Source: Salegentibacter salegens (GTDB taxonomy: Bacteria; Bacteroidota; Bacteroidia; Flavobacteriales; Flavobacteriaceae). Taken from it: a stretch of DNA of 64,000 nt. The stretch is taken from assembly GCF_900142975.1 (NCBI RefSeq), contig NZ_LT670848.1:620001-684000 (forward strand), read 5' to 3'. The translations under genes and the position numbers were made by a program. Shown one piece after another: positions 57,406 to 64,000 of this stretch (position 1 is its first letter; each line of letters starts with the position of its first letter). A model generated the notes under the pieces. It was not told where the DNA came from and ran no database searches. It saw only the letters and a list, made by a program, of their open reading frames with translations.

Positions 57406-57420
57406 TCCTGCCGGGGTCAC
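57406..57420 (+). other. attR core
   Basis: TCCTGCCGGGGTCAC, an exact copy of 6023-6037, not part of any complete tRNA here. Confidence 0.85.
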
Positions 57421-57431
57421 GGATGAATGGA

Positions 57432-57462
57432 AAGTCCGCAGTGAAAACTGCGGACTTTTTTA
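57432..57462 (+). terminator. Terminator, probably the tRNA-Arg's original one
   Basis: AAGTCCGCAGT-GAAA-ACTGCGGACTT, an 11-base-pair perfect stem with a GAAA loop and a T run. It lies 11 bases after attR with no gene ending here. Before integration it would have followed tRNA-Arg. Confidence 0.8.
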
Positions 57463-57679
57463 ATGGACAAAAAGTCGCCAATTTAATGTAGACTTTCTCC
57501 CCAACTTTCCCAGAATGTCCCCATTTTAATCTACAGGAGGGATTGTTAATAGTCTCATTTTCAATAGTGCCACCCCCGGGTATAGATATTGCTATTCCCT
57601 AGCGGAATTACTCCTGGACTATTTAGGTTCTCATTTTACAAAGAATTGTGTCTAAGGTTTTAAAAGAAAAATTATAAAA

Positions 57680-59137
57680 ATGATGACTTCGAACTTTAAA
57701 TACTTCTCTTCGGCTTCGGCAAAAGATTTTAAAATTAATAATACTACTTTACAAACTGAAAATTCAACTGATTCAGAAGAAGATTCAGTTAATTATAGAA
57801 AAGCAATCTTTACCAAAAGACACCTGTTCATCTTAACTTCAACATTTTTACTCCTTATTGGAGGCGCTTTTTCATTCTACTTTTTACAAGCTGAATTTAA
57901 AGCGGTTAATATGAATAGAATGGATACCCTGGGTGGGATTATTCTGCTTGTTCTCAGTGGGTTTTTATTAATATTCAGACTGGGTTTCTTAACCTATATT
58001 GCCAGGTTATTCTTTAAATATAAACCGGTGAATTCTGTAACAGATACCGAATTACCTAGCTGTACTGTGATTGTACCAGCTTATAATGAAGGTAAACTGG
58101 TTTATTCAACTTTAAAAAGTTTGATTAACAGTAAATATCCGGCTGAAAAATTACAGCTTCTTGCCATTGACGACGGAAGTAAAGATGATACCTGGGATTG
58201 GATGAAAAAAGCCAAAGAAGAATGGGGAGACCGTATTTCTATATTTCAGCAACCAAATAATCAGGGTAAGAGACACGCGTTATATCGTGGGTTTAACCTT
58301 GGTACAGGTGAAGTTTTCGTTACGGTAGATAGTGATTCTATTGTAGAAAAGGATACTTTGCGCAACCTGGTTTCTCCTTTTGTAACTAATGAGAACTGTG
58401 GTGCCGTGCCAGGAAATGTTCGCGTTTTAAACAATGAAAAAGCGATTATTCCCCGAATGCTTAATGTGAGTTTTGTATTTAGTTTTGAGTTTATACGCTC
58501 AGCACAAAGTGTATTGGGATCTGTATTATGTACCCCTGGTGCTTTAGCCGCTTATCGCGCAACGGCCGTCAAAAATTGTTTGCCTGAATGGATAAATCAA
58601 ACATTTATGGGCAAGCCAACAGATATTGGTGAAGATCGTGCAATGACTAATATGATCTTAAAACAGGGCTTCCACGTTTTATTTCAGCGTAATGCTTATG
58701 TGCTTACCAATATTCCTGAAAAATTTAGCAGTTTACATAAAATGTTTACCCGTTGGGAAAGAAGTAATGTGCGTGAAAATCTTATGATGTCTAAATTTGC
58801 ATTTAAAACTTTTAGGATGGGGTCAAAGTCCGGTCCTCGTATTTTATTATTAAACCAATGGATGAAAATGCTAACCACCTATCCATTAATACTTATTATG
58901 ATCGTTTTACTGGTAGCACATCCCGTGCTGTTTATTACTTCAACCCTATTAAGTATCTTGGTATTTTCGACTCTTCCTGCATTTTTCTATGCTAAAAAGT
59001 ACAATATCGCTGAATCTTTTTGGATCTACTCCTATAGTATTTTCTATACTTTTGGCTTGTTCTGGATTACACCTTACGCTATGGCCACTGCCAGTAAAAG
59101 AGGTTGGTTAACCCGAGAATTACCACAGAAGAAATAG
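57680..59137 (+). CDS. Membrane glycosyltransferase family 2 protein
   Basis: 485 residues. Membrane segments at LFILTSTFLLLIGGAFSFYF and GGIILLVLSGFLLIFRLGFL precede the GT2 domain: CTVIVPAYNEGKLVYSTLKS, LLAIDDGSKDDTWDW, VFVTVDSDSIVEKDTL (metal motif), DIGEDRAMTNMIL, and RWERSNVREN (QxxRW-type product motif). Three to four membrane segments end the protein. Similar in layout to hyaluronan/N-acetylglucosamine-type synthases. First gene of the right chromosomal flank. Product unknown. Confidence 0.9.
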   Translation: MMTSNFKYFSSASAKDFKINNTTLQTENSTDSEEDSVNYRKAIFTKRHLFILTSTFLLLIGGAFSFYFLQAEFKAVNMNRMDTLGGIILLVLSGFLLIFRLGFLTYIARLFFKYKPVNSVTDTELPSCTVIVPAYNEGKLVYSTLKSLINSKYPAEKLQLLAIDDGSKDDTWDWMKKAKEEWGDRISIFQQPNNQGKRHALYRGFNLGTGEVFVTVDSDSIVEKDTLRNLVSPFVTNENCGAVPGNVRVLNNEKAIIPRMLNVSFVFSFEFIRSAQSVLGSVLCTPGALAAYRATAVKNCLPEWINQTFMGKPTDIGEDRAMTNMILKQGFHVLFQRNAYVLTNIPEKFSSLHKMFTRWERSNVRENLMMSKFAFKTFRMGSKSGPRILLLNQWMKMLTTYPLILIMIVLLVAHPVLFITSTLLSILVFSTLPAFFYAKKYNIAESFWIYSYSIFYTFGLFWITPYAMATASKRGWLTRELPQKK

Positions 59138-59382
59138 AGTGTACTCTAAATCTATAGAATTCTAAAGAGGTGTTTGAAAAGTCTAATTTCGTATAGCATT
59201 TAACTTGTTTATTATTTTAGGATCTGAAATAAACCTGCCCTGAAGGATGGCTGGTTTAGCATATATTTATGTGAGGTATTCTTTTAACTGCTAAATCTAC
59301 TATATAATTTAGTAAATTACCTGGGCGGTTTTAAATCAATTATCGTGTAAATATCAAGAATATTAGTTTAGCTCTTAAAAGA

Positions 59383-60666
59383 TTGAGTGCCTTATTTTTC
59401 TTACAATTTCTTTTCCAAGGTCTTTTTGTATTTGGTCAGGAAGCATCAACTGTACCTTCAATTCATCAATTAATTCAATCCCAAACAGATGATATTTTTG
59501 ACAGTCTTGTGAAAATTCGGAGGGACTTACACAAGCATCCCGAAGTATCTGAACAAGAAGAAAAAACATCAAAAAAAATACAGGAGTATTTACTTTCCCT
59601 GGGCCTGGAGGTTAAAACCAATATTGGAGGGTATGGCGTAGTAGGTATTTTAAAAGGTGCAAAAGAAGGAAAACGAATTGCCTGGAGAGCAGATATTGAT
59701 GCGATGCCTTCAGATGTTCCAGATGTTGTTGATTTTAAATCGGAAAATAAAGGGGTACGGCATATTTGTGGGCACGATGTACACACAACTATTGGAATGG
59801 GAATTGCAAATGTTCTCGCTAGCCAAAAGGAGAATTTACAAGGAACAATTTACTTTGTTTTTCAACCGGCAGAAGAAAATTATAAAGGTGCCAGGGCAAT
59901 GATTAATGATGGGTTATTTGACCTTATTCAGCCTGAAGAAATATACGCCTTACATATATCTCCTTTACCAACAGGTTTGATTGCTACCAAACCGGGCCCC
60001 TTATATGCCTATCTTAATAGAATAGATATAAAATATAAAATTTCAGATAAAGACAAAGACACTTTAATTAACTATACTAAAAATTTACTTTCAAGTTATC
60101 AAAATGTAGAAAAGGATAGTAAGTTTTGGGATGTTAAAAACACTTTAGACCCTAAAGTAGGTCTCGCAAATCCCAATACTATATTTAAAAATTATTTAAC
60201 CTTGTTACAGGATTTTAGCATACAGGAATCTGAAGGTGAAGTTACTATAAGCAGCCTAATTAATTCTAGTGATCAACAGCAGCTTAATGCATTAATAAAA
60301 GATGTTGAAGCAGAGATTAGAACATCACGTTATGCTGAAGATTTGTTAAGTGTAGCGTATTCTTATGAAAAAGACATTCTTTTTAATGATGAAAAATTAG
60401 CACCAGAAGCCCTTAACCATATTGCAAACATTTACGGTGCAGAGACTGCAGTACTTTTGCACGGGGTAACTCCAGGTTATTTTGGTGACGATTTTGCTTA
60501 TTTTCAGGAAAAGCTGCCTGGAGTTTATTTCTTTTTAGGAGGCTCGAATTATGAGAACGGAATTATTTCAATGCCACACACCCCAAACTTTGCTGTAGAC
60601 GAAGAATGTATTAGAACAGGGGTAAATTATTTTTCGTCTATGATGGTTGAAAGATTAAATGATTGA
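59383..60666 (+). CDS. M20-family amidohydrolase/peptidase
   Basis: 427 residues with an exported leader (LFFLQFLFQGLFVFGQ). DDIFDSLVKIRRDLHKHPEV, GIAWRADIDAMP-like WRADIDAMPSDVP, HICGHDVHTTIGMGIA, FQPAEENYKGARAMI (catalytic Glu) and late GDDFAYFQEKLPGVYFFLGG identify the amidohydrolase group that removes N-acyl groups. The only in-frame start after the preceding stop is TTG 59383 (or a nonstandard ATT), so the start is uncertain. Not visibly linked with neighbours in function. Confidence 0.88.
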   Translation: MSALFFLQFLFQGLFVFGQEASTVPSIHQLIQSQTDDIFDSLVKIRRDLHKHPEVSEQEEKTSKKIQEYLLSLGLEVKTNIGGYGVVGILKGAKEGKRIAWRADIDAMPSDVPDVVDFKSENKGVRHICGHDVHTTIGMGIANVLASQKENLQGTIYFVFQPAEENYKGARAMINDGLFDLIQPEEIYALHISPLPTGLIATKPGPLYAYLNRIDIKYKISDKDKDTLINYTKNLLSSYQNVEKDSKFWDVKNTLDPKVGLANPNTIFKNYLTLLQDFSIQESEGEVTISSLINSSDQQQLNALIKDVEAEIRTSRYAEDLLSVAYSYEKDILFNDEKLAPEALNHIANIYGAETAVLLHGVTPGYFGDDFAYFQEKLPGVYFFLGGSNYENGIISMPHTPNFAVDEECIRTGVNYFSSMMVERLND

Positions 60667-60686
60667 AGGCTGAATATTATTTAAAA

Positions 60687-61157
60687 ATGAAAAAACATCA
60701 ATACAAATTAAACCTGAAGTGGACGGGAGATGAGGGAAAAGGAACTCTAAATTACAAATCCTATAATCGAAATTATAAAATTTCAGCTGAAGGAAAAAAC
60801 AGTGAAATAAATGGTTCAGCCGACCCGGCCTTTCTGGGTGATAAAAGCAAATATAATCCCGAAGATTTATTCTTATCTTCCATAGCTGCCTGTCATATGC
60901 TTTGGTATTTGCATTTATGTTCTACGCACAAAATTATAGTAGTAGCCTATTTGGACAATGCAACCGGAGTAATGGAAGAAACTTCCAACGGAAGCGGTAA
61001 GTTTACTGAAGTCAGCCTGAACCCTATGGTAAAAGTAACAGAGGAAAGTATGATTTCAAAAGCGAATGAATTGCACAAGGAAGCAGGCAGGATGTGTTTT
61101 ATTGCCAATTCCTGCAATTTTGAGATCGGGTATAATCCGACTACCATAGTGGTTTAA
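60687..61157 (+). CDS. OsmC-like peroxiredoxin-fold protein
   Basis: 156 residues from ATG 60687 (MKKHQYKLNLKWTGDEGKGT). OsmC/Ohr-type fold: YNPEDLFLSSIAACHMLWYL with the first Cys and GRMCFIANSCNFEIG with the second. Probably detoxifies organic hydroperoxides. The alternative TTG at 60663 overlaps the preceding gene and looks unlikely. 20 bases after the amidohydrolase stop. Confidence 0.85.
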   Translation: MKKHQYKLNLKWTGDEGKGTLNYKSYNRNYKISAEGKNSEINGSADPAFLGDKSKYNPEDLFLSSIAACHMLWYLHLCSTHKIIVVAYLDNATGVMEETSNGSGKFTEVSLNPMVKVTEESMISKANELHKEAGRMCFIANSCNFEIGYNPTTIVV

Positions 61158-61348
61158 AAACTGCTGAAGACCTTTTACAAAATGATACTTTAGGGTAATC
61201 TTCCGGTTTCGCAAAACCAGTTCCTGGAGAAATTTTCTACTAGATTTATAACAGTTTTTTTAAGTATAATTGATTTTAAATATTTTAATTGTGTATTTCA
61301 CACTTAAAATATTATTTTTAAATTGAACAAAATTTAAATCTAAGTAAA

Positions 61349-62419
61349 ATGCGAAATTCCGTTATACCATTATTAAAAGTTTTTGGAGTTTTAAACCTTA
61401 TTTTTATAATGTGTTCCTGTGGTTCTTCAAAAACTGAAAAAGAGCAAATAAAAAATCTTCAATTTGATAATCCCTTAGCTGAACAAAGAGCAGATCCTTT
61501 TGTTACTAAAGCTGAAGACGGCAACTATTATTTTATAGCAACTGTTCCAGAATACGATCGTATTGAAATTCGTAAATCAAAAACTATTAATGGGATAAAG
61601 GAGGCTGAGCCAGTAATTATATGGCGTAAACACGATAAAGGAGTAATGGGAAACCATATCTGGGCTCCGGAACTACATCGCATAAACGGGAAATGGTATG
61701 TGTATTTCGCAGCCGGTTCAGCAGAAGAAAAATGGAAAATAAGAATGTATGCTTTGTCAAATCCTTCCCCCGATCCTACCAAAGGTGAATGGAAAGAAGA
61801 AGGCCAGGTTGTAAGTAATAGGGATGATTTTTCCCTGGATGCCACCACCTTTAAATTAGACGGCCAACGGTATATGATCTGGACAGACAGAGCTTCAGAT
61901 ACGATAATCAATACCGGATTATATATAGCTGAAATGAACAGTCCAACTACTTTGGCAGATAAACAAGTGGTGATTTCACAACCAACCCACGACTGGGAAA
62001 TACGGGGTCACAGGGTGAATGAAGCTCCCGCGGTACTCTTGCGCCATGGGAAAGTATTTGTAACATTTTCTGCCAGTGCTACAGATGCCAATTATTCTAT
62101 AGGCTTAATGTGGGCTTATGCCGATGCTAATTTGCTTGATCCCGATTCTTGGCATAAATTATCAAAACCGGTATTTTATAGCAATCCCGATCTGGATCGC
62201 TTTGGTCCCGGCCACAACAGTTTTACAAAAGCTAAAGACGGCAAGACAGATATAATGATCTATCACGCCCGTGATTATAAGGAAATTGAGGGAGAGGCAC
62301 TATACGATCCCAATCGTCACACCCGCGCAAGAGTGCTGAGGTGGAAAGACGGAATGCCCTTTTTTGGCCAGGAACTAAGTGATAAAGAAATGAGTCAAAG
62401 AAATACTAAGCAGAATTAA
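61349..62419 (+). CDS. GH43-type glycoside hydrolase lipoprotein
   Basis: 356 residues with lipobox LIFIMCSCGSS. Five-bladed propeller enzyme: QRADPFVTKAEDGNYYFIAT holds the base Asp; NHIWAPELHRINGKWYVYFA; SLDATTFKLDGQRYMIWTD gives the pKa-modulating Asp; HRVNEAPAVLLRHGKVFVTF the acid Glu; GPGHNSFTKAKDGKTDIMIY. Likely alpha-L-arabinofuranosidase or related. Stands alone with its own promoter gap of about 190 bases. Confidence 0.9.
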   Translation: MRNSVIPLLKVFGVLNLIFIMCSCGSSKTEKEQIKNLQFDNPLAEQRADPFVTKAEDGNYYFIATVPEYDRIEIRKSKTINGIKEAEPVIIWRKHDKGVMGNHIWAPELHRINGKWYVYFAAGSAEEKWKIRMYALSNPSPDPTKGEWKEEGQVVSNRDDFSLDATTFKLDGQRYMIWTDRASDTIINTGLYIAEMNSPTTLADKQVVISQPTHDWEIRGHRVNEAPAVLLRHGKVFVTFSASATDANYSIGLMWAYADANLLDPDSWHKLSKPVFYSNPDLDRFGPGHNSFTKAKDGKTDIMIYHARDYKEIEGEALYDPNRHTRARVLRWKDGMPFFGQELSDKEMSQRNTKQN

Positions 62420-62490
62420 ATAAAGATTTTTAAATCGTTATTCTGATTATTTCAGAATCCGGGATGTTGACATTCAAAAGCAAGAGACAT

Positions 62491-62519
62491 AACCTGCTCA
62501 CCTCGATGGTGAGCAGGTT
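62491..62519. terminator. Strong hairpin after GH43 gene
   Basis: AACCTGCTCACC-TCGAT-GGTGAGCAGGTT: 12 perfect pairs, loop of five, only a short T stretch after it. Terminator-like, about 70 bases after the stop codon. Confidence 0.6.
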
Positions 62520-62701
62520 TAGCCAGGGGAAGTAGAAATTTATTTACCTGAGGTCTTTATATTATTTCTCATCATATTCGTGTGATTTTGCAGTTATTTA
62601 TTTTAGAACGCTCAATAATTTTATAACTTAAACCTACTTTTTCTAATTCCCACTACATCTAAAATGTTAGACAGTATTTAGAAGCTACTAAAAATTAGGT
62701 T

Positions 62702-63066
62702 ATGAAAACAACACCCAAACACAACCAGCGAATGGCAAAAATGACTTTTGCTTCGGTATATCCGCATTATCTAGCAAAGGCGGAGAAGAAAGGCCGGACA
62801 GAAGAAGAATTGTAGAAGGTTATTGAATGGTTAACAGGTTATGATGAAAAAAGCAAAAGGAACTTATTGAAGAGAAAGTAAGCTTTGAGAATTTTTTCAA
62901 TAAAACAAATCTAAATGCAAATGCGCACCTCATTACCGGAGTAATTTGTGGCTATCGGGTAGAGGAAATCGATAATCCTTTGACCCAAAAAGTAAGATAT
63001 TTAGACAAATTGGTAGATGAATTGGCGAAAGGCAAAAAGATGGAAAACATTCTGCGAACTAAGTAG
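62702..63066 (+). pseudogene. DUF2200 protein, broken
   Basis: ATG 62702 gives MKTTPKHNQRMAKMTFASVY, PHYLAKAEKKGRTEEEL, then a TAG in place of a sense codon. The family text continues ([11 protein letters not shown]), shifts frame after a run of A, and runs on (NPNAHLI-like text [40 protein letters not shown]) to the TAG at 63064-63066. One stop and one frameshift. A small conserved protein of unknown role, now inactive. Confidence 0.8.
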
Positions 63067-63350
63067 TGCCTTTACTAATAGTAAGACTGGAACAACTGAG
63101 GTTGTTGCGACGGAGTTCCTATTGTTACCTACAATTCCGCACGAGTACAAATTTTATTAAAAACAATATATCCGACCTTCCTTAATAACTCATTATGTTT
63201 GAGTACTTCATAAATTGATTTTTATTTCAGCGTATAGACACCCTTATTCTTACTCAAAATCTTTGTAATTTTGATTCTACTAACTAACAATTCAATCTAA
63301 ATTTCTTCAAAATCACCCTACTGCGAAGAGATAAAAAATAAATCTTAGAT
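63067..63350. other. Leader region of the UpxY-like gene
   Basis: 284 bases, no gene seen. UpxY-type operons usually have a long untranslated leader, so this may be regulatory, but no clear element was recognised. Confidence 0.4.
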
Positions 63351-63824
63351 ATGTCGTGGTACGTTTTATATACCAAACCCAGAATGGAAAAAAAAGTGGC
63401 CGAAGGTTTGGAACAAATGGGGGTGGAGGTCTATTGTCCTTTGATCACTGAAATAAAACAATGGAACGACCGGAAGAAAAAGCTTAGAACCCCTCTTTTT
63501 AAATCCTATGTATTTATTAAACTCGAAGAAAAAAGCCGAAACCAGGTTTTTGATGTACCGGGCGTGGTGCGGTATTTATTCTGGTTAGGCAAACCTGCAA
63601 TAGTAAAAGACAGGGAAATAGAAATAATCCGGGAGTGGCTGGAAGAAGATAGGGTAGACGATGCTAAGGTAGAACACCTTAACGCGGGTGATAAAATAAC
63701 CATTAAAAACGGAGCCTTTAAACAGCAAGAAGCCATTATTCGGGATATAGGAAAAAGAAAAATGCGTCTCGTGCTGCCACATCTTGGGTTTACGGTAGAA
63801 GTAAAAACCAAAGAGGTTATTTAG
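63351..63824 (+). CDS. UpxY/NusG-like transcription antiterminator
   Basis: 157 residues. NusG N-terminal domain: MSWYVLYTKPRMEKKVAEGL, QMGVEVYCPLITEIKQWNDR, LFKSYVFIKL, GVVRYLFWLGKPAIV. A KOW-type end: HLNAGDKITIKNGAFKQQEA. Specialised NusG paralogues of this kind are the first genes of capsule/exopolysaccharide operons in Bacteroidota and act in cis on them. The operon would lie beyond the window's right edge. Confidence 0.9.
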   Translation: MSWYVLYTKPRMEKKVAEGLEQMGVEVYCPLITEIKQWNDRKKKLRTPLFKSYVFIKLEEKSRNQVFDVPGVVRYLFWLGKPAIVKDREIEIIREWLEEDRVDDAKVEHLNAGDKITIKNGAFKQQEAIIRDIGKRKMRLVLPHLGFTVEVKTKEVI

Positions 63825-64000
63825 TTAAAATTTTTTATGATCTTCTAAATTTAATTTTATTCCAGGCAACTTTCCCTGAGGCTTCCAGGTTACTTATTCT
63901 TCTTTCTTCTGATGAAAATATTTAATTTTTTCTTTAATAAATGCCAGGCGAAATTCAACAAGTTTTTCAGGCTATGAATATGGAATAAATATCTGTAAAC

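Larger units (their letters stand above)
6023..57420. mobile_element. Integrative (probably mobilizable) element in tRNA-Arg carrying a PUL
   Basis: About 51.4 kb bounded by the direct repeat TCCTGCCGGGGTCAC at 6023-6037 (tRNA 3' end) and 57406-57420. A tyrosine integrase gene starts about 200 bases inside the right repeat. A second pair of direct repeats (TAGTCCAYATCTAGTCCA) lies inside each end. A probable tRNA terminator sits just outside the right repeat. The right-hand 5.5 kb encodes BfmA-like mobilization, DnaC-like and replication-initiator-like proteins; the rest is glycan-catabolic cargo and IS elements. No relaxase or conjugation genes were seen. Confidence 0.85.

Noticed and set aside
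52398..57594. The 12-base string TTGCTATTCCCT occurs near 52399, near 57584 and also at about 10870.
   Set aside because: The copy at 10870 is inside an IS982 transposase gene and the 57584 copy is outside the element; no shared context, so probably chance.
1..64000. CRISPR arrays, rRNA genes and known riboswitches.
   Set aside because: No regularly spaced repeats, rRNA sequence or recognisable riboswitch core were seen.

Overview
The window reads as chromosomal DNA of a marine or saline-type Flavobacteriaceae bacterium (Bacteroidota). This is inferred from SusC/SusD transport proteins, exported glycoside hydrolases and DUF1080 lipoproteins, a TTTG-N19-TAnnTTTG promoter, BfmA-type mobilization and UpxY-type antitermination. 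No genus can be named from sequence alone.

Layout. (1) 1-6036, left chromosomal flank: end of a GH3 beta-glucosidase, a GH2 beta-galactosidase-like enzyme and an alpha/beta-hydrolase on the minus strand, a GatB/YqeY protein and an intact tRNA-Arg(TCG). (2) About 6023-57420, a 51.4 kb integrative element not obvious from gene content alone. The last 15 bases of the tRNA region (6023-6037) recur at 57406-57420. A tyrosine integrase sits just inside the right copy, and matching arm-type repeats lie near both ends (6095-6113 and 57248-57266). The tRNA's probable native terminator is stranded beyond the right junction. (3) 57421-64000, right flank: GT2 glycosyltransferase, M20 amidohydrolase, OsmC-like protein, GH43 lipoprotein, a broken DUF2200 gene and an UpxY/NusG-like protein that probably opens a polysaccharide operon.

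The element has a small mobilization/replication backbone at its right end (51.8-57.2 kb: BfmA-like protein, candidate oriT, DnaC-like ATPase, replication-initiator-like protein, HTH protein, a conserved unknown, integrase). The rest is cargo: a polysaccharide utilization locus. A LacI-type regulator, SusC/SusD, a GH36-like enzyme, GH92, a sulfatase, three DUF1080 lipoproteins, two intact Gfo/Idh/MocA oxidoreductases and a GMC dehydrogenase with its subunit-3 partner suggest an oxidative (3-keto-glycoside) route of glycoside cleavage. This is joined to a complete glucuronate route: TRAP transporter, UxaC, mannonate oxidoreductase, UxuA, KDG kinase and KDPG aldolase.

The cargo is visibly decaying. 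Three insertions split susD (IS256 type), the KDG kinase gene (IS1595 type) and the GMC gene (IS91 type). In all three, removing the insert restores the reading frame exactly. The left end is a graveyard of IS fragments with a GH29 fucosidase relic and a collapsed second copy of the mannonate module. The DUF1080/oxidoreductase pair occurs three times; one DUF1080 copy is a mosaic of the other two, and two oxidoreductase copies are cut early, one fused in frame to a GH92 gene.
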